64,000 nucleotides of DNA from a virus: positions 62,001 to 126,000 of IMG/VR virus record IMGVR_UViG_3300042922_000643; one strand, given 5' to 3'. Below the pieces are notes generated by a model. That model saw only the letters and a list, made by a program, of their open reading frames with translations. It ran no database searches and was not told the origin of the DNA. Position 1 is the stretch's first letter. Every line of letters begins with the position of its first letter. Shown here piece after piece: positions 7,476 to 15,229 of this stretch. Position numbers and translations under genes: made by a program.

Positions 7476-8488
7476 TATTCTCTCTCCCTCCATAATTTAC
7501 AGCTACTTCCCTCACATGTTGCTAGATTCTCTAGGGTGCTGCATCCGTACTCATAATCTCCTTGGTATACACTTTGCATTACATTCCGAAGCTCACGTTC
7601 ATTCATTGATTCGCGGTTCCATTGAATAAGAAAGTCCCATACTTCCTGCTCACTTAATCCTTTCCTTTTCTGGAAGGAGACTAGCGCCGCTGCCGTATTA
7701 TTGCGCTGACCTTTCTGTGGACCTGCGTCTATCAACTCTTGTACACAAGATGGTGTGAAATCAAGAACCTTGGTTGCCGTTCTATCTCTACTAAACTTTT
7801 TCTCATAGCGCAATTTCCATTGTTCAATGCAATCCAAATACATCGAACGTGCGCGTGTTACCTCATAAGCCTGTGTCCACTTTGGTGCTACAGGTTGTTT
7901 CGCCTTCTCTTTAATATCTTCAAAGGGAAGAGTACGCAGCTCCTCAACGGATAAAGGTATCTTGTGTAAGCCCGTTTTCTGGTGGATGCTATTTGTAACA
8001 CGGAATAATCGACGGCGATCATAAACCTTAAAGTCCAAGGTGCCATTCTTAATGTTCATTCCGATTCGCTCAGCCATGGATTTGTAATGATGATTCAGGT
8101 TTGGCGAAGGTTCAACACCAAAGACTACTGCGGGAATCACAAGATGAATCCCCTTTTGTCCACTAAAGAAGATACGTATAAGAGCCATTGGGATGTTGCA
8201 GAAGAATGGACGAGTTAAGTAATGAACCGCATCTAGCGCATCGTTACGTGCTTTCTCAAAGTCTGCTTCACTATCAAAATCCAGATAAAAATGTCCATAG
8301 AGATTGGCTGTTTTAACGTCAGTAGAATCATACCAGTAAGCTGAAAGGTAAATCCCTTTGTTACCGAATTCTTTTTTGAATGCGGAGATATCTCCTGCAA
8401 CCATCATTCGATTACGCATGAATCTATCTTCTGCGTAGTGGCATCCCCCCTCGACGTAGGCGAAGCTATCTAGGTCTAGGGATGACAT
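7475..8488 (-). CDS. Archaeo-eukaryotic-type primase with PriCT-like C-terminus
   Basis: 337 residues from ATG 8488 (GGAGGG eight bases upstream; TTG at 8494 is the alternative). The catalytic signature of AEP primases is present: YLDFDS with two acidic residues near 70-72, SGQKGIHLVIP near 109-119 with the conserved His, and VYDRRRLFRVTNS near 156-166 with the third acidic residue. The C-terminal part (about 240-337) has the PriCT-like helical segment GQRNNTAAALVSF and QEVWDFLIQWN, and ends in a Cys-rich CSTLENLATCEGSSC that may bind zinc. Expected to synthesise primers at the phage fork. It lies upstream of the DnaB-like helicase in the same transcript. Confidence 0.87.
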   Translation of the reverse strand: MSSLDLDSFAYVEGGCHYAEDRFMRNRMMVAGDISAFKKEFGNKGIYLSAYWYDSTDVKTANLYGHFYLDFDSEADFEKARNDALDAVHYLTRPFFCNIPMALIRIFFSGQKGIHLVIPAVVFGVEPSPNLNHHYKSMAERIGMNIKNGTLDFKVYDRRRLFRVTNSIHQKTGLHKIPLSVEELRTLPFEDIKEKAKQPVAPKWTQAYEVTRARSMYLDCIEQWKLRYEKKFSRDRTATKVLDFTPSCVQELIDAGPQKGQRNNTAAALVSFQKRKGLSEQEVWDFLIQWNRESMNERELRNVMQSVYQGDYEYGCSTLENLATCEGSSCKLWRERE

Positions 8489-9173
8489 GGTCAAGGCCCT
8501 CCATTGATAAAGAAGATTTACGCTCTTCTAGAATAAGTTCAGCATTTTTTATATATTTTTCAATATCAAAGGGCATTCTAGGGAATTCGTCTCCCACAGT
8601 TGAATCATCAATGGCGTATAGTAACGCATCAAGATCAGTCTGCCGAAGCATATGTTTAAACGCGCCTTTATCACGGTCACGATATCTACTATTATCGTTG
8701 CCTGTCATTCTATAGAAATAATCTACTAGATCATCTATAGTGAAAGATTCTTTAATCTCCAAAAAGAATTCCTCTTCATCATAAGAGGATCGGAATGTTC
8801 CATCAGGCAGTAGCTCTACAATGGGTGCAGGAGGTGCAACTTGAAGCGCAGGGTGGTGGTAGAATCGCAGAGGCTCAAGGATGTTCTCAGGATTCTTTTC
8901 GGGAAGTTTATTATGGATAATATTAATATTTAGAAAGTGAAAGATATCTTCCATCTTATATGCTTCTTTATAAGTCTCGCATCTGCGAATATACTCGCTA
9001 ATCATTTGAGACATAAGGGATACAGAATTGCCACTTTGCAACAATTGATCGAAGCTTTCCATAACGATCTTCTTATAATTTGCGGGGGCAGCAACCTTCT
9101 TCTGTGAATTCATGGGGTAGCCTTTTACTTCGGATAGAAATTTTACCGTTAATCCAATTGCATCGCTATTCAT
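8466..9173 (-). CDS. Unknown protein of the replication block
   Basis: 235 residues, acidic, mostly helical. N-terminal half: helical bundle-like (KKIVMESFDQLLQSG, SQMISEYIRRCETYKEAY). Centre: Pro-rich linker (LQVAPPAPIVELLPDG). C-terminal half: helical with IDDLVDYFYRMTG and DRDKGAFKHMLRQTDLDALL. The end overlaps the primase start by 23 bases, which implies coupled synthesis. A helicase loader or primase partner would fit the place and shape, but I see no AAA+ motif and no OB-fold pattern, so it stays unassigned. AGAGGACGAGGA precedes the ATG. Confidence 0.8.
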   Translation of the reverse strand: MNSDAIGLTVKFLSEVKGYPMNSQKKVAAPANYKKIVMESFDQLLQSGNSVSLMSQMISEYIRRCETYKEAYKMEDIFHFLNINIIHNKLPEKNPENILEPLRFYHHPALQVAPPAPIVELLPDGTFRSSYDEEEFFLEIKESFTIDDLVDYFYRMTGNDNSRYRDRDKGAFKHMLRQTDLDALLYAIDDSTVGDEFPRMPFDIEKYIKNAELILEERKSSLSMEGLDHVIPRPR

Positions 9174-9228
9174 TCCTCGTCCTCTCCCTTATCCCGTTTC
9201 CTTGGTGCTTATAAGTTTAGATAGAGAA

Positions 9229-9244
9229 GGGGGCCTAAGCCCCC
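9229..9244 (-). terminator. Hairpin terminator after the Rad52-like gene
   Basis: Perfect GGGGGC/GCCCCC stem with TTAG loop on the minus strand, followed by a pyrimidine-rich but broken T tract (TTCTCTATCT). It sits just after the stop at 9255 and may be partial, letting transcription continue into the replication genes, which have no obvious promoter of their own. Confidence 0.6.
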
Positions 9245-9254
9245 ATACTCTTTA

Positions 9255-10151
9255 TTATGCTTCTGGAACTTTTTTTGTCAAGAAGATATTGAATGCAGAA
9301 ATGTTCTTCGGATTCAAATGTGTGTTTGTTGTTGCACTTTGATCATCGAGGAACTCACGAATGTACGGGTCGAGTTGAGCATTGGATGTTACTCCAAGAA
9401 TCTGCTTGAGCTCCTTCATGCGACTGATTTCTTTTTCGTCCCAAGCGCTATCTGTCTTCTTTTCAGTAGAAGCAGTTGTGGCAGCTTGAGTTTTCGCTGC
9501 TGGTGTTGCTGGGGAAGAGGCAGGCGGTGTGCTCGGCTTCGAGGTTGAAGGCTTAGCAGGCGCTTCCTTTTCCTTTTCATCATCATCTTCATATAGTTCA
9601 AGACCGACACCGAACAGTGTTGCACACTTTTTCAAAGCGTCTGTAGAAGCAGACTTGTAAGCTGTTTCCTGTTCCGATGCGCCACCGATAAGTACCTTGG
9701 AGCCATATTGCTCTTTGATACCATAGCCAGGGACGATCAGGCGGCCTGTAATTTTAACGACAGGTGGCTGTTCTTCGTAGACTTGATTGCCATCCTTATC
9801 TAGCTTGTTTACTTTTTTGTTGCTCACATATTCGGTTACTGCCTTTGGAAGCGATGGAACGACTTCTTCGCTTACAATTTCAAAGCTCCATTTGTAATTG
9901 AAGGCTTCGTTCAGCAAGCGGATAACTGTGTGGCCCCCAATATACGAAAGCGTCGTATTCCCTTGCTTGCGCTGCTTGATCAAACTCTTGTCCAGATCCC
10001 GCTCCAAAACTTCCTTGGCGTGCGCAAAGCTTTCTTCAGTTACCTCACTGTTACATACGTCCAGCGCCAGATACCCTGTAGGTTGGGAGTAAGAAGACAT
10101 TCCAGTCAACAACTCTCCTTGGATTGCGGTACTTCCTTGTAGCTCGCTCAT
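9255..10151 (-). CDS. Rad52/22-type single-strand annealing protein
   Basis: 298 residues from ATG 10151 (GGAGG eight bases upstream); the frame stays open upstream through the promoter, so the longer form is rejected. The core (about 45-190) shows the Rad52 fold signatures: SYIGGHTVIRLLNEAFNY near 69-86, and the diagnostic helix KSASTDALKKCATLFGVGL (166-184). It is followed by a low-complexity Lys/Pro/Ser/Thr/Ala linker (about 196-235) and a small helical C-terminal domain. Family role: annealing of complementary strands in recombination-dependent replication and repair. It has its own sigma-A-like promoter and lies next to a ribbon-helix-helix regulator. Confidence 0.9.
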   Translation of the reverse strand: MSELQGSTAIQGELLTGMSSYSQPTGYLALDVCNSEVTEESFAHAKEVLERDLDKSLIKQRKQGNTTLSYIGGHTVIRLLNEAFNYKWSFEIVSEEVVPSLPKAVTEYVSNKKVNKLDKDGNQVYEEQPPVVKITGRLIVPGYGIKEQYGSKVLIGGASEQETAYKSASTDALKKCATLFGVGLELYEDDDEKEKEAPAKPSTSKPSTPPASSPATPAAKTQAATTASTEKKTDSAWDEKEISRMKELKQILGVTSNAQLDPYIREFLDDQSATTNTHLNPKNISAFNIFLTKKVPEA

Positions 10152-10206
10152 TTGTTTATTCCTCCATTTATTGGTTTGGAAGGGTAACTTCCCTTTCCAT
10201 GTCTTA

Positions 10207-10235
10207 ATTATACTATACGTTATGACAATTGTAAA
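10207..10235 (-). promoter_or_regulatory. Sigma-A-type promoter of the Rad52-like gene
   Basis: Minus strand TTTACA (10235-10230), 17-base spacer, perfect TATAAT (10212-10207). The -35 starts right after the stop of the RHH gene. A CAATTG palindrome overlaps the 3' end of the -35 and the start of the spacer. Confidence 0.85.
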
Positions 10236-10238
10236 CAT

Positions 10239-10397
10239 CTATTTTTTATAGTATACGGTGTTTTCGTACTTCTCGATTAGGTCCTTAACTGCTTCTTCCA
10301 CGAAGGCGGATATTGGAATACGGCTCTTCTCAGAAAGCTCTCTGAGCTGCTGTATAGTTTCTTCTTCAAGGTAAGATGTGAAACGTTGCTTTGTCAT
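10239..10397 (-). CDS. Ribbon-helix-helix DNA-binding protein (Arc/MetJ/CopG type)
   Basis: 52 residues from ATG 10397 with AAGGAGGG six bases upstream; the 18 extra upstream codons contain the promoter and ribosome site and are rejected. Residues 3-8 (KQRFTS) form the expected DNA-contacting strand. Helix 1 is EEETIQQLRELSEKSR and helix 2 is ISAFVEEAVKDLIEKY, the classical RHH layout. Expected to act as a dimer on a palindromic operator. A palindrome ATGTATACAT lies between the -35 and -10 of its own promoter, so autoregulation is likely, and the adjacent recombination promoter may be a second target. Confidence 0.88.
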   Translation of the reverse strand: MTKQRFTSYLEEETIQQLRELSEKSRIPISAFVEEAVKDLIEKYENTVYYKK

Positions 10398-10418
10398 GAC
10401 TAACCCTCCTTTTCTTAT

Positions 10419-10447
10419 ATCATAACATGTATACATTTGTAAGTAAA
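10419..10447 (-). promoter_or_regulatory. Promoter of the RHH gene
   Basis: Minus strand TTTACT (10447-10442), 17-base spacer, TATGAT (10424-10419), directly after the lysis-cassette terminator. The -10 matches 5 of 6 and the -35 matches 4 of 6. Confidence 0.65.
10427..10436. promoter_or_regulatory. Candidate operator palindrome
   Basis: ATGTATACAT is a perfect ten-base palindrome centred in the spacer of the RHH promoter, where a bound repressor would block RNA polymerase. Assignment to the RHH protein is inference from position. Confidence 0.45.
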
Positions 10448-10453
10448 GCAAAT

Positions 10454-10473
10454 AAAAAAGCCCCGAAGGGCTT
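10454..10473 (-). terminator. UUCG-loop terminator ending the lysis cassette
   Basis: Minus strand AAGCCC-TTCG-GGGCTT followed by TTTT; a six-pair stem with the very stable cUUCGg tetraloop. It overlaps the patatin-like stop codon. Confidence 0.93.
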
Positions 10474-11329
10474 ACTTGCCTTGAATAAATTTCTGTACCT
10501 CTTCAATCACACTCAGTCCATATGCGTAACCTTTTTCGTAAGCCTCAGCGGTTCGGTCAAAATCAAGTGACCGTATCTCAGGTATCTTTGGATAAAGACA
10601 TAGATAGTCTTTAGAGTTGGCAAGCGCGTAGTCCATGTTCTGATCAATCATGATATCCCAGGCACGACCTAATAGGCTTATGATGCCATGTGTTTCTTCA
10701 TAGCTTCCTTGAGTGCTGATATTGATTGCCACAATTTTATCAGCGCCCATAATGTTAAGTAAATTAGCAGGGAGGTTGTTAACAATACTGCCGTCACCTA
10801 AACTATGCGACCCCCAATGAAGAGGCGGGAATATACCTTGTATAGCAGAAGAAGAGTAGATCATCTTACTCAAGCTGATTCCTTCGGAGTATGTAAGTAT
10901 CTGGCTGTGTTCAGGAAGCTTCGTATTCAGGTCCATTGAAGAGAAAATGACCTGTTTCCCTGCGTTCATATCTGAAGATACTATGCTTAAGGGGACTAGA
11001 ACATCCGTAATGGGATGATCAAAGTTCTGATCTAAAAAGCTTTTTAGTCTCTTTCCCTTCATAATACCTTCAAGATTTTTAAACCGCCAAGGAATCCCCG
11101 TGATGATCTTTAAATAGTTGATATCCAGCAGCTTATTATTGATTTGCTGGATTAAGTCGAGACATTCAGCATGGGAGAAGCCCATTGCCTTCGCAGACGA
11201 CACGATAGCTCCTGCACTTGTCCCTGCATACATATCAGCCACAATACCATGCTCTTCAAAAGAATGGAGGATACCAAGGTGTATTGCTCCCCTGGCTCCC
11301 CCACCTGATAGAGCTACTCCGAGTTTCAT
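10472..11329 (-). CDS. Patatin-like phospholipase
   Basis: 285 residues with all patatin signatures: oxyanion loop GGGARG (9-14), nucleophile elbow GTSAG with Ser38, and catalytic Asp in LGDGSIVNNLP (D179). Family enzymes hydrolyse acyl chains of membrane phospholipids and are cytoplasmic or membrane-associated. No signal peptide. ATG 11329 is chosen: AAGGGGTGA lies upstream, and the GTG three codons earlier overlaps that site. It is the last gene of the lysis transcript, starting six bases beyond the stop of the LLH-holin-like gene. The context argues for membrane damage during lysis, though an effect on host lipid signalling is possible. Confidence 0.92.
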   Translation of the reverse strand: MKLGVALSGGGARGAIHLGILHSFEEHGIVADMYAGTSAGAIVSSAKAMGFSHAECLDLIQQINNKLLDINYLKIITGIPWRFKNLEGIMKGKRLKSFLDQNFDHPITDVLVPLSIVSSDMNAGKQVIFSSMDLNTKLPEHSQILTYSEGISLSKMIYSSSAIQGIFPPLHWGSHSLGDGSIVNNLPANLLNIMGADKIVAINISTQGSYEETHGIISLLGRAWDIMIDQNMDYALANSKDYLCLYPKIPEIRSLDFDRTAEAYEKGYAYGLSVIEEVQKFIQGK

Positions 11330-11334
11330 CGGAA

Positions 11335-11670
11335 TCACCCCTTCTGATTATAAAGCTCCTCAAGTCTTGGACCAATGAAACTACGGATCATACTTTCTGT
11401 CATCAGTTCTTTTTCGCCTTGAGTGAGAAATTCAGCGGCATCGATTTTGGACTTCACAAACTTGACAGCATAATCTTCAAGCTTGCCATAGCCCATAGCA
11501 TCAGCCTCGCGGATCTTAATCACTTCAGTGAACACTTCGGTAAGGATAGGACGTATCTTATCCCAAGGCAGTTCAGCGCCACTCTGACGGGCTTTAACAA
11601 CAAGAATACCAGCGGATGCGGCGGCCAATGTAATCACGACAGTTAGCACAACAATAGCAGCAATACTCAT
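11335..11670 (-). CDS. LLH-family holin-like membrane protein
   Basis: 111 residues: one N-terminal membrane helix (about 4-26, AAIVVLTVVITLAAASAGIL) with the N-terminus outside or very short, then a charged cytoplasmic helical domain ending GKLEDYAVKFVKSKIDA and ELMTESMIRSFIGPRLEEL. This layout is that of the phage LL-H holin superfamily. The ATG overlaps the upstream stop (TAATG). Its place between a second membrane protein and the patatin fits a lysis role. Confidence 0.72.
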   Translation of the reverse strand: MSIAAIVVLTVVITLAAASAGILVVKARQSGAELPWDKIRPILTEVFTEVIKIREADAMGYGKLEDYAVKFVKSKIDAAEFLTQGEKELMTESMIRSFIGPRLEELYNQKG

Positions 11671-12098
11671 TACTCTTCTCCTCCATGCTCAGTAGTGTCA
11701 GCAGAGATACCTGCTGCGGTATTAACACTTTGATCAATAGCCTCATCAATATGTTTATCGATCTTCATACCCAGTTGATTTAACTTCTGGCGAATAGATG
11801 CGTAGTACTTCAATATTACTGCTACACAAGCCAAACCTTGGAGAGCAACAAAGCCACCATTTACCGCAGGAATTCCCGTAGTTGCAATTACTAATGCTTG
11901 AGTAGCAATTAGAAAGATTGTGTACTGCAAGAGAGGATTAATAAAATCAGGCAGAAGGTGAAAGTCGATCTCTTTTGATCTAGCGGCAACAATAATAGAA
12001 AGTGCTAGATTGATCAGGATAAGCAGGGAGAGGCCTGCGATCATATAGACCACAGGCGAGTCACCTAGATATTGAGAGAGTAAAGCGGAAGTATCCAT
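11670..12098 (-). CDS. Putative holin or lysis membrane protein
   Basis: 142 residues with about three membrane helices (about 16-38, 56-75, 83-100) and a polar acidic C-terminus (SADTTEHGGEE). The size and topology fit a class I holin or an antiholin. Start ATG with AAGGAGG upstream; it follows the amidase gene by 12 bases and overlaps the LLH-like gene. No firm family match by eye. Confidence 0.65.
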   Translation of the reverse strand: MDTSALLSQYLGDSPVVYMIAGLSLLILINLALSIIVAARSKEIDFHLLPDFINPLLQYTIFLIATQALVIATTGIPAVNGGFVALQGLACVAVILKYYASIRQKLNQLGMKIDKHIDEAIDQSVNTAAGISADTTEHGGEE

Positions 12099-12110
12099 AG
12101 GAGTTCCTCC

Positions 12111-12947
12111 TTAAAATTTCTCAGGATGTTTAGACGGCGTGTAGTAAACAGCAAGACTAGGGTTCTTGACAATGATAGTAGCATCTTTAGTAGTCTTGTA
12201 AAGATTGTCAGCCCAGGCAATTGCCAGATCAGCAGTAGTGAAGCCTGCCTTCTGTACTTCTTTCTGGAAGACTCTCCATACTTGAGGAGTGGACGGAGTC
12301 GCAGGAGCATTCAGAGCAGCTAGTTCTTTTGCTACAGCATCCTTATAAGCCTGCCAAGCAAGATCCTTGGTTGTGCTAAGATACTTCTTAGCGTAACTGT
12401 TGTCTGTGAAGAATCCTGGACACAGTTTGCCAGTAATGTCATAGTGACGATACATCTGATCTACAGTCAGTCCATGTTCTTTCAGAACCATAGCAGAAAC
12501 CTTTACTGCATTGGCATAAGCCTTTTTAAAGTCGCCGTCAGAATTGACACAGATTTCAAGACCAATCGTGCAATTGTTTGGATATGTACTGCCCAGCTTT
12601 TTAAGAATTCCAGACATGTATTCATCCGCCTCTGCACCAACGTGATAGGCCATCTCTGCTTTTCCCTTTTTCCAAGGAATATTTTCAGTCAGAGTACCAT
12701 CATCTACATTTAAATGTGCAGAAGCCTTTCGAAAAGATACAGGCTTTCCTTTGGCATTGTTATATATTTCGTAAATTTTGCTGGCAATCACGCGCCACTT
12801 ACGATTGAAATAGTTACGGTTAGCAACAGCATTAGAGCCTTTGCCTTCATTAGCTGTCCAGTGAACAACGTGTCCTGTTACCTTATTCATGAGAGTTCCA
12901 GGACGGTTTGGATGCTTAACATCCAGATACATCTGTTTAGTTTCCAT
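12111..12947 (-). CDS. N-acetylmuramoyl-L-alanine amidase endolysin (Amidase_2)
   Basis: 278 residues. The amidase_2/PGRP zinc site is visible: H29 in HVVHWTANEG, H168 in YRHYD and C176 in LCPGFF, with the likely catalytic E131 in IGLEICV and AYHVGA near 100-104. It cleaves the bond between MurNAc and L-Ala in peptidoglycan. After about residue 195 comes a helical linker (KDAVAKELAALNAPATPSTP) and a small C-terminal domain (about 220-270, WRVFQKEVQKAGF) that is probably wall-binding. No signal peptide, so it needs a holin for release. AAGGAGA precedes the ATG, which overlaps the upstream gene by 11 bases. Confidence 0.94.
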   Translation of the reverse strand: METKQMYLDVKHPNRPGTLMNKVTGHVVHWTANEGKGSNAVANRNYFNRKWRVIASKIYEIYNNAKGKPVSFRKASAHLNVDDGTLTENIPWKKGKAEMAYHVGAEADEYMSGILKKLGSTYPNNCTIGLEICVNSDGDFKKAYANAVKVSAMVLKEHGLTVDQMYRHYDITGKLCPGFFTDNSYAKKYLSTTKDLAWQAYKDAVAKELAALNAPATPSTPQVWRVFQKEVQKAGFTTADLAIAWADNLYKTTKDATIIVKNPSLAVYYTPSKHPEKF

Positions 12948-13527
12948 TGTTCTTATCTCCTTTTTCTTTTTTTCTTACACCATTCAGTAGATGAATTTGG
13001 CGTAAGTGCTTAATAAGCAAACTCATGAACACACAGCATACGGCAATCTCGATGATCGTTTGCTCCAAGCGAAGAGTCATCCATGTATCCCTGTAGGACA
13101 TGTCAAAAGGGATGGCGATAAGATTTTTAACGATGATAGAACAAAAGATTGCGCGGTATACATTGAACGGCGAGTATTTAAAAATCTTTTTAAAACTCTG
13201 ATAGAAGAAGACGATGCTAATAGCAAAGACTTCTCTTACGAAGAGCATAGAATATAAATTCCAATGATAGTAATGAGTGTCTAGATTATAGTGAGTTACT
13301 AGAGACCAAATTAGTGCTAGAGGAATAGCAACTCTATATCCTCCAATCATACAGGCGAACATAGTCGCCACGATTGTAATATCAATGGCCTTACTAGGAG
13401 AAAGTGGTACATATACCATATCTGAGAACCCAGCAAGAATTGCAATTAAACTGAATAGGCCCGAGATGAGTATAGAAAGATAACTTTTACGGCTGATTTG
13501 GATCTTCGTCATTAGCAGACTCTTCAT
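12937..13527 (-). CDS. Polytopic membrane protein of the lysis cassette
   Basis: 196 residues with about six hydrophobic helices (near 18-36, 45-60, 62-80, 95-112, 125-140, 157-173) and a basic C-terminus. The arrangement and the LSPSKAIDITIVATM then GYRVAIPLALIWS region recall 5TMR-LYT/ABC-transporter-like sensor membrane domains rather than a typical small holin, but the resemblance is only by eye. Start has GGAGG eight bases upstream and lies 41 bases inside the upstream gene. It could be a lysis timer or an antiholin-like partner. Confidence 0.7.
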   Translation of the reverse strand: MKSLLMTKIQISRKSYLSILISGLFSLIAILAGFSDMVYVPLSPSKAIDITIVATMFACMIGGYRVAIPLALIWSLVTHYNLDTHYYHWNLYSMLFVREVFAISIVFFYQSFKKIFKYSPFNVYRAIFCSIIVKNLIAIPFDMSYRDTWMTLRLEQTIIEIAVCCVFMSLLIKHLRQIHLLNGVRKKEKGDKNNGN

Positions 13528-13945
13528 CGGTAGATCCTCCTTTGTTCTTTGTCAGACTAAGGTATAGGTTCCCCAAGGTTTCAGCGAGTTTGTTATGACC
13601 AAGCTTAGCCGTATTCTTTGTTGCCGACACAATTTCAAGTCCCACCAGAGCGATGATCAAAGACAATCGTGCAGTATCAGGCAGTCCAGTCACTCCGTCA
13701 AAAGCATGAAACATGGCGATCCATAGCACATAGGTAAAAACTTTGCCCCAGAATTTCTTCATTAGGGATGGCAACTTAAACTGTCCTTCTTTTCTAGCGA
13801 CCTGTCCTTCAAAAATGAGATCAATAAACATGGCGATAAATAGATAGGAGAGCTGATGGTTGAGCGGACCAATTGCAAAGATAACTGCGCCTTTAAGAAA
13901 TAAAAGCGGCTCTTGTTCGAAGAAACTTCTGTTCAATAGTAACAC
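13487..13945 (-). CDS. Holin-like protein (Phage_holin_4/TcdE-like)
   Basis: 152 residues with about four hydrophobic segments and the soluble loop then helix pattern of toxin-secretion/phage-lysis holins: VARKEGQFKLPSLMKKFWGK, then YVLWIAMFHAFDG, then LIIALVGLEIVSATKN. The C-terminus is acidic. The start is uncertain: GTG 13945 (GGAGGAG about 12 bases upstream) or TTG 13936 (GGGGTG eight bases upstream). It opens the lysis cassette directly behind the last tail gene. Confidence 0.75.
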   Translation of the reverse strand: MLLLNRSFFEQEPLLFLKGAVIFAIGPLNHQLSYLFIAMFIDLIFEGQVARKEGQFKLPSLMKKFWGKVFTYVLWIAMFHAFDGVTGLPDTARLSLIIALVGLEIVSATKNTAKLGHNKLAETLGNLYLSLTKNKGGSTDEESANDEDPNQP

Positions 13946-13966
13946 ACCCCTGTGCCGACTCCTCCC

Positions 13967-15217
13967 CTACAAGTCGTCCAAATTTTTGTAAGTATAATCA
14001 ATCTTGATATTTCTGATCGTAGGTATAATATCGCCCTGTTTCTTCAGTATCGTTTTGACATAAATCTTCTGGATGGGCGCAAGGATCTCGTTACCGAAAT
14101 CGAATTCGTTTGTCATGGCCTTGTTATAGTAGAGTTTATGCTCAACCAAATCATCGATAGATGATTCTGCACCCTGAGCCGCACTCACTGTAGGCGTCTC
14201 TATTGTAAAGAACCGTTTCTTTGTTCCTTCAATAGAAAACTCAGTGACGAATTCTGCCACATCACTATTATAGACGCGGTACTCCAAACCGATATCTTGA
14301 AACCCATAAACGAAGTCTCTCTTCCCCTGATTATAAAACCAGTATGGCTGGGTGAAGAAAATCTGTATCTCTGTAACTTCGATTTTAGGAAACGAGAACA
14401 TCAGCTTACCAGCATCTTTAATCGGGATAGGTTTATCATTGTTGTTTTGATCTTTCTCTATGGGGAAATTAGGTAACCTATACCACGTATCACCGTAACC
14501 TTTATACTGAATATCTGCAATAGTCATTGAGTATTCTGGATAGGGATGAAGTGTCAAAATATTGGCAAATATGTTATTTAACATAGTCAAAGGTAGTTTG
14601 ACATGGATAATACCGTATACCTCGCTTACATTACTTTCTTCTGCAAAACTAGAGGTATGTGCCCAGAAGGTATTATTGCTGCGATCTACTGCGCGAAGAA
14701 GCTTGACGTCTTCAGGCTTGTAGTAAGTAGGTAGTCCTGTTGTTTGGTCAATAGCTTGTGTGTTGTTAGATTCAGAGAGCGTTACAGCTAATGAGCTTGG
14801 CAAAATAACTTGCCCATCATCAGTTGTATATGAAAGTTTAGATAGGCGATCACTATCAGGTAGAGTTGCAATACCATACAAGGTATCAATCGTTGCGCCT
14901 AGCGATCCATTATTGATAATACCATCAAGGGTATACATCGATTTAATCAGATGCTGCTTTTGAAGACTTTGCTCTTTATAAAGCAGATCTGTTTTAATCT
15001 TCTCTAGCTGAGTAGTTAATGCGTTGATCTTGTTCTGCAAGAAGAAGTTCTCACGTACCAAGATATCCATGTTCTCAGCGATCTCCTGATCATGCTCGTT
15101 TGCGATATTAAATAGCGTGACTAGGTCCTGATGAAGATCATTTTGAAGTCGATTAAACTCCCGAGAACTAGACGGCCCTTTATGTAGGTTAGGGTTATTC
15201 TGAGATATAGGTTGCAT
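13967..15217 (-). CDS. Coiled-coil plus beta-sandwich tail protein, member of a paralogous set
   Basis: 416 residues. Residues about 20-110 are a long helical coiled coil (RLQNDLHQDLVTLFNIANEH and LTTQLEKIKTDLLYKEQSLQ). The rest is beta-rich and contains ADIQYKGYGDTWYRLPNFP and the YGFQDIGLEYRVYN motif that recurs in the next three large genes. I infer a virion tail or baseplate-periphery protein made of an oligomerising stalk and discoidin-like domains. AAGGAGAG precedes the ATG. It is the last gene of the 50-kb tail block. Confidence 0.75.
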   Translation of the reverse strand: MQPISQNNPNLHKGPSSSREFNRLQNDLHQDLVTLFNIANEHDQEIAENMDILVRENFFLQNKINALTTQLEKIKTDLLYKEQSLQKQHLIKSMYTLDGIINNGSLGATIDTLYGIATLPDSDRLSKLSYTTDDGQVILPSSLAVTLSESNNTQAIDQTTGLPTYYKPEDVKLLRAVDRSNNTFWAHTSSFAEESNVSEVYGIIHVKLPLTMLNNIFANILTLHPYPEYSMTIADIQYKGYGDTWYRLPNFPIEKDQNNNDKPIPIKDAGKLMFSFPKIEVTEIQIFFTQPYWFYNQGKRDFVYGFQDIGLEYRVYNSDVAEFVTEFSIEGTKKRFFTIETPTVSAAQGAESSIDDLVEHKLYYNKAMTNEFDFGNEILAPIQKIYVKTILKKQGDIIPTIRNIKIDYTYKNLDDL

Positions 15218-15229
15218 GACTTCTCTCCT

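Noticed and set aside
10152-10238. Longer N-terminus for the Rad52-like protein
   Set aside because: The segment contains a near-perfect promoter and the ribosome site of ATG 10151.
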